The translations under genes and the position numbers were made by a program. A stretch of 64,000 bases of DNA from Lichenicoccus sp965213775 (GTDB taxonomy: Bacteria; Pseudomonadota; Alphaproteobacteria; Acetobacterales; Acetobacteraceae): positions 186,001 through 250,000 of the forward strand of contig CBDCAC010000005.1 in assembly GCA_965213775.1 (NCBI GenBank), given 5' to 3'. Shown here in pieces: positions 1 to 9,119 of the stretch. The notes under the pieces were generated by a model. That model saw only the letters and a list, made by a program, of their open reading frames with translations. It was not told where the DNA came from and made no database searches. How positions within the stretch are numbered: position 1 is the first letter of the stretch; every line of letters starts with the position of its first letter.

Positions 1-82
1 CCCTCCGGATCGTGGCGAAGTCGGGCGGCCGGACCAACATCAGCGAGCCGGATCCAGGTTCGCAGCGCGAAAGGGCGTTCCC

Positions 83-1132
83 ATGAACAAGCTGCCGATG
101 GCGCACGACGAGCCGCAGCACGGTGCCGGCGTCAGCACACCCGGAGACGGCGTGCTGCGCAACAGCCCGGCGATGACCCAGGACGAGCTGACCCGCGCCT
201 ATCGCGGCATGGTGCTGATCCGCCGCTTCGAGGAGCGCACCGGCCAGCTCTACGGCATGGGCCTGATCGGCGGCTTCTGCCACCTCTATATCGGCCAGGA
301 GGCGGTGGTGACCGGCGTGCAGATGGCGCTCAAGCCGGGCGACAAGGTGGTCACCTCGTATCGCGACCACGGCCACATGCTGGCGACCGGCATGGAGGCG
401 CGCGGCGTGATGGCGGAGCTTACCGGCCGCGCCACCGGCTATTCGCGCGGCAAGGGCGGCTCGATGCACATGTTCTCGCGCAAGGAGAATTTCTACGGCG
501 GCCACGGCATCGTCGGCGCGCAGGTCTCGATCGGCATCGGGCTCGCCTTCGCCAACCGCTATCGCGGCTCCGACGAGGTCGCGGTGAGCTATTTCGGCGA
601 GGGGGCGTCGAACCAGGGCCAGGTGTTCGAGAGCTTCAACATCGCCGCCCTGCAGAAGCTGCCCTGCATCTTCGTGATCGAGAACAACCGCTACGGCATG
701 GGCACCAGCGTCGAGCGGGCCTCGGCCTCACGCGACCTGTCGAAGAACGGCGCGCCCTGGGGCATCCCCGGCCTGCAGGTCGACGGCATGGACGTCGAGG
801 CGGTGCACGACGCGGCCAAGCAGGCGGTGGGTCATTGCCGCGCCGGCCACGGCCCGTTCCTGCTGGAGATGACGACCTACCGCTATCGCGGCCACTCGAT
901 GTCGGATCCCGCGAAATACCGCACCCGCGACGAGGTCGAGCTGATGCGGCGCGAGCGCGACGCGATCGAGCGGGTGCGGCATACGCTGCTGGAGCGCGGC
1001 GCCGAGGAGGGCGCGCTGAAGGCGATCGACGACGAGATCAAGCGGATCGTGGCCGACGCCGCCGAGTTCGCGCAGTCCAGTCCGGAGCCCGATCCCAAGG
1101 AACTCTGGACCGATATCCTGGTGGAGAGCTGA
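83..1132 (+). CDS. pdhA: Pyruvate dehydrogenase E1 component, alpha subunit
   Basis: E1-alpha of the cytoplasmic pyruvate dehydrogenase complex; with E1-beta it decarboxylates pyruvate on thiamine diphosphate and passes the acetyl group to lipoyl-lysine. The 349-aa protein has the usual length. Visible are YRDHGHMLATG, RGKGGSMHMF, the ThDP/Mg motif GEGASNQGQ near residue 172 followed by IENNRYGMGT, and the loop YRYRGHSMSDPAKYR near residue 270. ATG at 83 follows an AAAGGG ribosome site. It heads a run with pdhB four bases downstream. The 82 bases before it hold no recognisable gene, though the window edge may cut a promoter. Confidence 0.96.
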   Translation: MNKLPMAHDEPQHGAGVSTPGDGVLRNSPAMTQDELTRAYRGMVLIRRFEERTGQLYGMGLIGGFCHLYIGQEAVVTGVQMALKPGDKVVTSYRDHGHMLATGMEARGVMAELTGRATGYSRGKGGSMHMFSRKENFYGGHGIVGAQVSIGIGLAFANRYRGSDEVAVSYFGEGASNQGQVFESFNIAALQKLPCIFVIENNRYGMGTSVERASASRDLSKNGAPWGIPGLQVDGMDVEAVHDAAKQAVGHCRAGHGPFLLEMTTYRYRGHSMSDPAKYRTRDEVELMRRERDAIERVRHTLLERGAEEGALKAIDDEIKRIVADAAEFAQSSPEPDPKELWTDILVES

Positions 1133-1136
1133 GCTT

Positions 1137-2525
<1,389 letters not shown>

Positions 2526-2537
2526 AGGGACCCCGTC

Positions 2538-3815
2538 ATGTCCGTGAACATCCTGATGCCGGCGCTGTCGCCGACGATGACAGAGGGCACGCTGTCGCGC
2601 TGGCTGAAGAAGGAGGGCGAGGCGATCGCCGCCGGCGACGTGATCGCCGAGATCGAGACCGACAAGGCGACGATGGAGGTCGAAGCCGTCGACGAGGGTG
2701 TGCTCGGCCGCATCCTGGTCGCCGACGGCACCGAGGGGGTGAAGGTCAACGCCACGATCGGCATCCTGGTCGAGCAGGGCGAGGCGGTGCCCGACGAGGC
2801 CGCGCCGGCAGCGGCGGCGCCCGCGACGGAGGCTGCGCCCGCGCCGGTGGCAAACGCCGCAGCAGCTTCCGGCCCGGCTCCCGCCGCCGCGCACGGCACG
2901 CGGCTGTTCATCTCACCGCTCGCCAAGCGTCTCGCCGCCGAGGCCGGGATCGAACCGGCCAAGCTGACCGGCAGCGGTCCGCAGGGTCGCATCGTGCGCG
3001 CCGACGTCGAGGCCGCTTCCGCAGCGTCCCCGGCCGCTGCCGCCGCACTTCCGGCCGCTAAGGCGGCGCCGGCCCCGGCTCTGTCCGCCAGACCCGCGCC
3101 CGCGGTGACCACCGCGCCGCACCAGAAGCTGCCGAACAGCAACGTGCGACGGGTGATCGCGCGCCGGCTGTCGGAGTCCAAGCAGTTCGTGCCGCATTTC
3201 TACGTCACCATCGACGTCGAGCTGGACCGGCTGCTGGCGCTGCGCGGCGAGCTGAACGCATCATCGCCCAAGGAGGGGCCGGGCCAGTTCAAGCTGTCGG
3301 TCAACGACCTGCTGATCAAGGCCGCCGCCGTCACGCTGCGCCGGGTGCCGAAGGTCAACGCCTCCTACACCGACGAGGCGATCCTGCTCTACGACGACGT
3401 CGACATCGCGGTCGCGGTCTCGATCCCCGACGGGCTGATCACCCCGATCGTGCGGCATGCCGACATCAAGAGCCTGTCGCAGCTCAGCAACGAGGCCCGC
3501 GGGCTGATCGCGCGCGCCCGCGACGGCAAGCTCAAGCCCGAGGAGTTCCAGGGCGGCTCGTTCTCGATCTCCAACATGGGCATGTTCGGGGTGCGCGAGT
3601 TCGCCGCCATCATCAACCCGCCGCAGGGTGCCATCCTCGCGGTCAGCGCCAGCGAGCGTCGCGCCGTGGTGCGTGCCGGCGACCGCATCGAGGTCGCCAG
3701 CGTGATGACCTGCACGCTCTCGGTCGATCACCGGGTGATCGACGGCGCGCTGGCGGCGCAGTGGATGTCGGCGTTCAAGTCGGTGGTCGAAGCGCCGATG
3801 AGCCTGGTGGTCTGA
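2538..3815 (+). CDS. pdhC: Dihydrolipoamide acetyltransferase (PDH E2)
   Basis: E2 core of the pyruvate dehydrogenase complex, moving acetyl from lipoyl-lysine to CoA. Domain order in 425 aa: one lipoyl domain (residues 1-80, ETDKATMEV at Lys 43), Ala/Pro linker, peripheral-subunit-binding domain (about 120-157, ISPLAKRLAAEAGI), second Ala/Pro linker, catalytic domain with the active-site motif DHRVIDG near residue 397. The lipoyl domain is nearly identical to that of PdhB, as though copied. The pdhC stop lies six bases before the lpdA start. Confidence 0.97.
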   Translation: MSVNILMPALSPTMTEGTLSRWLKKEGEAIAAGDVIAEIETDKATMEVEAVDEGVLGRILVADGTEGVKVNATIGILVEQGEAVPDEAAPAAAAPATEAAPAPVANAAAASGPAPAAAHGTRLFISPLAKRLAAEAGIEPAKLTGSGPQGRIVRADVEAASAASPAAAAALPAAKAAPAPALSARPAPAVTTAPHQKLPNSNVRRVIARRLSESKQFVPHFYVTIDVELDRLLALRGELNASSPKEGPGQFKLSVNDLLIKAAAVTLRRVPKVNASYTDEAILLYDDVDIAVAVSIPDGLITPIVRHADIKSLSQLSNEARGLIARARDGKLKPEEFQGGSFSISNMGMFGVREFAAIINPPQGAILAVSASERRAVVRAGDRIEVASVMTCTLSVDHRVIDGALAAQWMSAFKSVVEAPMSLVV

Positions 3816-3820
3816 GCGAC

Positions 3821-5230
3821 ATGGCCGAGACACAGTTCGACCTCGTCGTCATCGGCGGCGGCCCGGGCGGCTACGTGGCCGCGATCCGCGCCGCCCAGCT
3901 CGGCATGAAGGCGGCGGTGGTGGAGCGCGAGCATCTCGGCGGGATCTGCCTCAACTGGGGCTGCATCCCGACCAAGGCGCTGCTGCGCTCGTCGGAGATC
4001 AACCACCTGCTGCAACACCTGGACGAGTTCGGCTTTGCCGCCGACAATATCCGCTTCGACCTCGCCCGCGTGGTCAAGCGCTCCCGCAAGATCGCGGGCC
4101 AGCTCGCCTCCGGCGTCGGCCACCTGCTGCGCAAGAACAAGATCGCGCTGTTCGACGGCGCCGGCCGCCTCGACGGGGTCGCGGACGGGCTGCGGCGGGT
4201 CGCGGTGAGCAAGGGCGACGCGGCGGTCGCCGCACTCACCGCGCGGCACGTGATCCTGGCCACCGGAGCCCGCGCCCGGGTGCTGCCCGGGCTGGAGCCG
4301 GACGGCGCGCTGATCTGGTCCTACCGCGAGGCGATGGTCCCGGACGCGATGCCGCGACGTCTGCTGGTGGTCGGGTCCGGTGCGATCGGCATCGAGTTCG
4401 CCTCGTTCTATCGCAACATGGGCGCCGAAGTGACGGTGGTCGAGGTCGCCGACCGCATCCTGCCGGTCGAGGACGAGGAGATCGGTGCCTTCGCCCGCCG
4501 CGCCTTCGAGGGCCAGGGCATGCGCATCCTGACCGGGGCCAAGCTCGGCACGCCGCGCAAGGCCAGCGGCGCGGTGGTGGTGCCGGTCGAGACGGCGTCG
4601 GGCCGGGAGGAGATCACGGTGGATCGGGTGATCTCCGCGGTCGGCATCGTCGGCAACGTCGAGGGGATCGGGCTGGAGGGCACCAAGGTCGAGATCGAGC
4701 GCAGCCACGTGCGGATCGATCCGTTCTGCGCGACCGGCGAGCCCGGGGTGTACGCGATCGGCGACCTCGCCGGCGCGCCCTGGCTCGCCCACAAGGCGAG
4801 CCACGAGGGGGTGATCTGCGTGGAGAAGATCGCGGGGCTGGCGCCGCACCCGATCGACTGGAGCAACATCCCCGGCTGCACCTATTGCCGTCCGCAGGTG
4901 GCCTCGGTGGGCCTGACCGAGGCGCGTGCCCGGGAGGGCGGACGCGCGGTGCGTGTGGGCCGGTTCCCGTTCGTCGGCAACGGCAAGGCGATCGCGATGG
5001 GCGAGCCCGAGGGCATGGTCAAGACCGTGTTCGATGCCGGCACCGGCGAGCTGCTCGGCGCGCACATGGTGGGCGCGGAGGTGACCGAGATGATCCAGGG
5101 CTACGCCATCGCCCGCACGCTCGAGACCACCGAGCAGGAGCTGATGCACACGGTGTTCCCGCACCCGACGGTCAGCGAGACCATGCACGAGTCTGTGCTG
5201 GATGCGTACGGGCAGGTGATCCATTTCTGA
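3821..5230 (+). CDS. lpdA: Dihydrolipoyl dehydrogenase (E3)
   Basis: FAD flavoenzyme that reoxidises dihydrolipoyl groups with NAD. The start is taken at ATG 3821 (MAETQFDLVVIGGG), since the longer upstream frame overlaps pdhC and precedes the FAD-binding strand. Seen: FAD motif VIGGGPGGYVAA, redox disulfide CLNWGC (residues 43-48), NAD motif VVGSGAIGIEFAS, and the C-terminal catalytic HPTVSE (His near 448). At 469 aa it has the family length. Its place directly after E1-E2 indicates service to the PDH complex, although E3 is usually shared with other 2-oxoacid complexes. Confidence 0.97.
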   Translation: MAETQFDLVVIGGGPGGYVAAIRAAQLGMKAAVVEREHLGGICLNWGCIPTKALLRSSEINHLLQHLDEFGFAADNIRFDLARVVKRSRKIAGQLASGVGHLLRKNKIALFDGAGRLDGVADGLRRVAVSKGDAAVAALTARHVILATGARARVLPGLEPDGALIWSYREAMVPDAMPRRLLVVGSGAIGIEFASFYRNMGAEVTVVEVADRILPVEDEEIGAFARRAFEGQGMRILTGAKLGTPRKASGAVVVPVETASGREEITVDRVISAVGIVGNVEGIGLEGTKVEIERSHVRIDPFCATGEPGVYAIGDLAGAPWLAHKASHEGVICVEKIAGLAPHPIDWSNIPGCTYCRPQVASVGLTEARAREGGRAVRVGRFPFVGNGKAIAMGEPEGMVKTVFDAGTGELLGAHMVGAEVTEMIQGYAIARTLETTEQELMHTVFPHPTVSETMHESVLDAYGQVIHF

Positions 5231-5335
5231 GATGGCAGGACTGAGATCGCGGGCCGGGCGGCGCGACCGGCGCCGCGGCCTTGCCGGTCGGCGGTGCCGG
5301 GTCCATCTGTCACCCATGACGCCAAGGCTCCCGCT

Positions 5336-6295
5336 ATGTCCACCCGGCTGCTGATCGACCATCGCGCCACGCGTCATCCCGAGAAGGCGCACCGGCCCGA
5401 CAATCCGATCCAGCGCAAGCCGGACTGGATACGGGTGCGCGCGCCGACCTCGCCGGCCTACCAGCAGACGCGCGCGCTGATGCGCGAGCACGCGCTGGTC
5501 ACCGTGTGCGAGGAGGCGGCGTGCCCGAACATCGGCGAGTGCTGGTCGCAGAAGCACGCGACGATGATGATCATGGGCGAGACCTGCACCCGCGCCTGCT
5601 CGTTCTGCAACGTGCGCACCGGGCAGCCCGACGCGCTCGATGCCGGCGAGCCGGACCGCGTGGCGCACGCGGTGGCGACGCTGGGCCTGCGACACGTGGT
5701 GATCACCTCGGTGGACCGCGACGACCTGGCCGATGGCGGCGCCACCCACTTCGCCCGGGTGATCCGCGCGATCCGCGACCACGCGCCCGGCACCACGATC
5801 GAGATCCTGACGCCCGATTTCCTGCGCAAGCCGGCGGCGCTCGAGATCGTCGTCGCGGCACGCCCGGACGTGTTCAACCACAACCTCGAGACGGTCCCGC
5901 GGCTGTATCCGACGATCCGGCCGGGGGCGCGCTACTTCCAGTCGCTGCGGCTGCTCGACCAAGTGAAGCAGCATGATCCGAGCATCTTCACCAAGTCCGG
6001 CCTGATGGTGGGCCTGGGCGAGCAGCGCCTGGAGATCCTGCAGGTGATGGACGACCTGCGGGTCGCCGACGTCGACTTCCTCACGCTGGGGCAATATCTG
6101 CAGCCCAGCGTGAAGCACGCGGCGGTCGATCGTTTCGTCACCCCCGACGAGTTCGCCGACTACGCCGCGATGGCGCGCGCCAAGGGGTTCGCGCAGGTGA
6201 GCGCCACCCCGCTGACGCGATCCTCATACCATGCCGACGCGGACTTCGCGGAACTGCGACAGGCACGCGAGCGACGCCTGCCGGTGGCCGTCTGA
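5336..6295 (+). CDS. lipA: Lipoyl synthase
   Basis: Radical-SAM enzyme that inserts two sulfurs into octanoylated lipoyl domains, here beside three genes whose products need lipoate. Both cluster motifs are present: CEEAACPNIGEC (auxiliary 4Fe-4S, about residue 58) and CTRACSFC (SAM cluster, about residue 84); the C-terminal RSSYHAD carries the conserved Arg-Ser-Ser. I choose ATG 5336 (MSTRLLIDHR, 319 aa); a GTG at 5294 in frame would add 14 residues with no family resemblance. The stop shares one base with the next start (TGATG). Confidence 0.95.
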   Translation: MSTRLLIDHRATRHPEKAHRPDNPIQRKPDWIRVRAPTSPAYQQTRALMREHALVTVCEEAACPNIGECWSQKHATMMIMGETCTRACSFCNVRTGQPDALDAGEPDRVAHAVATLGLRHVVITSVDRDDLADGGATHFARVIRAIRDHAPGTTIEILTPDFLRKPAALEIVVAARPDVFNHNLETVPRLYPTIRPGARYFQSLRLLDQVKQHDPSIFTKSGLMVGLGEQRLEILQVMDDLRVADVDFLTLGQYLQPSVKHAAVDRFVTPDEFADYAAMARAKGFAQVSATPLTRSSYHADADFAELRQARERRLPVAV

Positions 6296-6756
6296 TGCCG
6301 ACCCATGCCGAGCGGCGGCTGATCAACTACACGCCAGAGCAGCTGTTCGACCTCGTCGCCGATGTCGGCCGCTATCCCGAGTTCCTGCCCTGGTGCGTGG
6401 GGGCGCGGGTGCGCAGCCAGACCCAGACCGAGCTGGTGGCCGACCTGACGATCGGCTTCGGACCGTTCCGGGAGAGCTTCACCAGCCGCGTCGAGCTGGA
6501 ACGCCCGAACTTCGCGCATGTCCGTTACGAGAAAGGTCCGTTCCGATACCTTAACAACAAATGGACCTTCACCCCGCATCCCAACGGCTGCTCGGTGGAT
6601 TTCTTCGTCGAGTTCGAGTTCCGCTCGCGACTGCTGCAGGCCGCCATCGGCGCGGTGTTCGACAAGGCGGTCCACCTGATGGTCGGCGCCTTCCTCAAGC
6701 GCGCGCGCGAGGTCTACGGACCGTCGGCCGCGACCATGGCGCCGGTCAGCGCCTGA
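6295..6756 (+). CDS. RatA/Coq10-family START-domain protein
   Basis: 153-aa SRPBCC/START-like protein of the family covering bacterial RatA and eukaryotic Coq10. It begins MPTHAERRLINYTPEQLFDL, followed by VADVGRYPEFLPWCVGAR and a C-terminal helix AFLKRAREVYG, all typical. In alphaproteobacteria this gene commonly follows lipA; a Coq10-like ubiquinone-binding role is more plausible to me than a toxin role, but this is inference from family and context. Its ATG overlaps the lipA stop by one base, pointing to translational coupling. Confidence 0.85.
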   Translation: MPTHAERRLINYTPEQLFDLVADVGRYPEFLPWCVGARVRSQTQTELVADLTIGFGPFRESFTSRVELERPNFAHVRYEKGPFRYLNNKWTFTPHPNGCSVDFFVEFEFRSRLLQAAIGAVFDKAVHLMVGAFLKRAREVYGPSAATMAPVSA

Positions 6757-6942
6757 CCGGCTGCCAGCGGGGGGAAGTTCTCCGGCACGGAGCGGCGGGG
6801 ACGGAATCCTGACGTCGTTGCGGAACCGCCACGCGACCATCTCGTTTGCTCGATGCGCGGGCGTCGCGGTCGATCCGCGATTGCACCCTGTTCCAGTTCC
6901 AGCCAACCCTGTCCTGGCCAACAGGCAGAGAAGGGATATCAG

Positions 6943-7518
6943 ATGAAATCGATCCTCAGAGCGACGATCTGCGCGGCGGCGATCGGCCTCGCGGTGCCGG
7001 CGATGGCCGCGACCGACGACGCCACCCCGATGCATCACCACCACAAGATGCACGGCAAGCACGGCATGATGAAGAAGGGCGCGATGTCGGGCGACGCGGA
7101 GACCGCGAAGCTCAACGAGCAGAGCCTGCAGAACGCCAAGGCCGGCATGACGCCCGCCTCGTCGTCCGGCGCGATGAGCCCGAGCTCGTCGTCCGGCGCG
7201 ATGAGCCCGACCTCGTCTTCCGGCGCGATGAGCGCGCCGGGCGACAAGATGAGCGCCCCGCCGGGTAGTGCCCCGCCGGGTAGTGCGATGAGCGCACCTG
7301 GCGACAAGATGAGTGCCCCTTCTGGCAACGCGATGAGTGCGCCTCCGGGCAACGCGATGAGTGCCCCTTCTGGCAACGCGATGAGCGCGCCGTCCGGTAG
7401 CGGCCCGACGACCGCGCCGGGGACCGGGATGTCGGCGCCTTCTTCGGGCTCGATGGGCACCACCGCGCCGTCCGGCGCGCCGGCGACGGACGCGGCCAAG
7501 CCCCCTGCCGGGCAATAG
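6943..7518 (+). CDS. Exported low-complexity repeat protein of unknown function
   Basis: 191 aa beginning MKSILRATICAAAIGLAVPAMA, a clear Sec signal peptide with an Ala-x-Ala type cleavage site. ATG 6943 follows a good AGAAGGGA ribosome site. The mature part starts with a His/Met/Lys-rich stretch (HHHHKMHGKHGMMKKG) that could bind metal, then three SSSGAMSP-like repeats (about 27 bases each) and several AMSAPSGN-like repeats (about 24 bases each), ending Ala/Pro/Gly-rich. No family is recognised. It is followed by a long palindrome and an EF-hand gene. The repeats make length variation between strains likely. Confidence 0.8.
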   Translation: MKSILRATICAAAIGLAVPAMAATDDATPMHHHHKMHGKHGMMKKGAMSGDAETAKLNEQSLQNAKAGMTPASSSGAMSPSSSSGAMSPTSSSGAMSAPGDKMSAPPGSAPPGSAMSAPGDKMSAPSGNAMSAPPGNAMSAPSGNAMSAPSGSGPTTAPGTGMSAPSSGSMGTTAPSGAPATDAAKPPAGQ

Positions 7519-7571
7519 TTAATCCGGCTGCGGCCGCAGAGATTTACAGCCTGGTAACGAACCCGTGTTTT

Positions 7572-7612
7572 AATATGAACACCCGCGGCATGATGCCTCG
7601 GGTGTTCATATT
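7572..7612. repeat. 41-bp near-perfect palindrome
   Basis: Two 20-base arms (AATATGAACACCCGCGGCAT and its reverse complement with one mismatch) surround a single central base. The transcript could form a very stable hairpin after the low-complexity gene (stop at 7518). No T-run follows on either strand, so it is not a classical Rho-independent terminator. A regulator site for the downstream EF-hand gene, or a processed mRNA end, are alternatives. The flanking sequence (GTGTTTTAATA) is unusually AT-rich here. Confidence 0.75.
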
Positions 7613-7656
7613 CGCGAGCGGCTCCAAAAAAGGGCCTCGCGCTCACGAGGTGGGTG

Positions 7657-8010
7657 ATGCGTCTTATCTGGAATGCGGGAGCGGCCACCGCGGTCACCAT
7701 GATGCTGACGCTGGTGGCCTCCATCGCCTCTGGCCCCGGCCATCCGGCGCAGGCGACGCCGGTGCCGGTGCGACAGCCGACCGCGGATCAGCCGCACCGG
7801 CACTACGCCAACCTCGCCGAGCACTTCATCGCGGCCAACACCAGCCACGACGGCAGGCTGACGATCGAGCAGGCGAGCCGCGCCGGCTGGTCGCGCATCG
7901 TGCGGCATTTTGCCGAGATCGATACCGACCATCTGGGTTTCGTCACCGCAGCGCAGATCCACGTCTACAACGTCGGCCAGCGACATGGCCGCAAGGCAGC
8001 CGACGCGTGA
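7657..8010 (+). CDS. Exported EF-hand protein
   Basis: 117 aa starting MRLIWNAGAATAVTMMLTLV, a signal peptide or anchor ending near GHPAQA. ATG 7657 lies seven bases after GAGG; the GTG one codon upstream is a less likely start. Two degenerate EF-hand calcium loops are visible, NTSHDGRLTIEQA and DTDHLGFVTAAQI, each followed by a helix. Such small periplasmic EF-hand proteins are common in acid-tolerant alphaproteobacteria, but no function is established. It converges on the cinA gene with a seven-base gap. Confidence 0.75.
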   Translation: MRLIWNAGAATAVTMMLTLVASIASGPGHPAQATPVPVRQPTADQPHRHYANLAEHFIAANTSHDGRLTIEQASRAGWSRIVRHFAEIDTDHLGFVTAAQIHVYNVGQRHGRKAADA

Positions 8011-8017
8011 GACGCCC

Positions 8018-8506
8018 TCAGCCGGCGCGCAACCTCAGCAAGTCCAGCGCCATGCCGGTCGCCTGACGGCGCACCTCGGCGCGGTTGCCGGCGAACACGT
8101 GTCGGACGGTGCGGATCGGCGCGCCGGTACGCGCGGTCGCGAACCACACCGTTCCGACCGGCTTGTCCGGGCTGCCGCCGCCGGGGCCGGCGATCCCGGT
8201 GATCGAGACCGCGCAGCCTGCCTCGGCGCGGGCCAGCGCGCCGGCCGCCATCGCCGCGGCCACCGCCTCGCTCACGGCGCCGACCCGGTCGAACAGCTCC
8301 GGCTCGACGCCCAGCAGGCGATGCTTCATCGCGTTCGAGTAGGTGACGAAGCCCCCCAGCACCACGTCCGAGCTTCCGGCGTGGTGGGTGAGGCTGGCTG
8401 CGACCAGGCCGCCGGTGCAGCTCTCCGCGGTGGCCACGGTCAGGCCGGCGCCGCGCAGCGCCTGCAGCGTCAGGGCCGCCTGCGACAGGATCGCCTCGTC
8501 GAGCAT
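8018..8506 (-). CDS. pncC: CinA C-terminal-type nicotinamide-nucleotide amidohydrolase
   Basis: Stand-alone CinA C-terminal domain; family members deamidate NMN to nicotinate mononucleotide in pyridine nucleotide salvage. The catalytic ATAESCTGGLVAA is near residue 25, with VTYSNAMKHRLLGV and SITGIAGPGGGSPDKPVGTV following. I prefer ATG 8506 (162 aa) because AGGCGGAGG sits five bases upstream; an in-frame ATG at 8539 would add 11 residues. It is the last gene of the minus-strand slt-pgpA-cinA set; pgpA followed by cinA is a common alphaproteobacterial order. Confidence 0.88.
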   Translation of the reverse strand: MLDEAILSQAALTLQALRGAGLTVATAESCTGGLVAASLTHHAGSSDVVLGGFVTYSNAMKHRLLGVEPELFDRVGAVSEAVAAAMAAGALARAEAGCAVSITGIAGPGGGSPDKPVGTVWFATARTGAPIRTVRHVFAGNRAEVRRQATGMALDLLRLRAG

Positions 8507-8597
8507 CGCCGCCTCCGCCTGCCGTGCGTCGGCCACCATCCCACGACGCGCCCGCGCCGGCCACGCGGATTCCGGCCGCGATCCGGAGCGGCGGGAT

Positions 8598-9119
8598 CTA
8601 CACCCCGCTCCACCACAGCAGCAGGCGTGTAGCGCCGAGCAGGACCGCGCCCAGCATGCCGGCGGCGACGTCGTCCGCCATCACGCCGAACGCGTCGTGT
8701 CGCCGATCCAGGGTGCGGATCGGTCCCGGCTTGACGATGTCGAGCAGCCGGAACATCAGGAACGCGGCGGCGAACCAGGCCGCCTCCGACCAGGTCGCGC
8801 CGGACCGCAGCGGGGCGTGCAGGGCGGGCACGCCGAGCAGCGTGATCCACTGCCCGACGACCTCGTCGATCACCACCCAGCCGTGATCCGCGCCGCCGGA
8901 GGCGCGCGGGATCGCCCACAGGCCGGCGGCGCATGCGGCCACGATGCACAGCAGCAGCAGCGAGGCGTGCGTGCCCAGCAGGATGCAGGGCAGCAGGGCG
9001 GCGAACGAGCCGAAGGTGCCGGGCGCCACCGGGGCGAAGCCGCTGCCCAGGCCGCTCGCGATCAGCACCGGCAGACGCAGCCGTGCCGCGCCCTCGGGCC
9101 GGGTGCCGGCCGCGGTCAC
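8598..9119 (-). CDS. pgpA: Phosphatidylglycerophosphatase A
   Basis: Inner-membrane phosphatase that makes phosphatidylglycerol from its phosphate. The 173-aa protein shows the family signature SGFAPVAPGTFGS near residue 27, DEVVGQWITLLGVP near 85, and FRLLDIVKPGPIRTLDRR plus MADDVAAG near the C-terminus, with about four hydrophobic segments. The start is GTG 9119, overlapping the slt stop in a GTGA junction, which implies translational coupling. A 91-base gap separates it from cinA. Confidence 0.92.
   Translation of the reverse strand: MTAAGTRPEGAARLRLPVLIASGLGSGFAPVAPGTFGSFAALLPCILLGTHASLLLLCIVAACAAGLWAIPRASGGADHGWVVIDEVVGQWITLLGVPALHAPLRSGATWSEAAWFAAAFLMFRLLDIVKPGPIRTLDRRHDAFGVMADDVAAGMLGAVLLGATRLLLWWSGV

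Noticed and set aside
3728..6118. 796-aa minus-strand frame opposite lpdA and lipA
   Set aside because: Antisense shadow with no domain; both opposing genes are certain.
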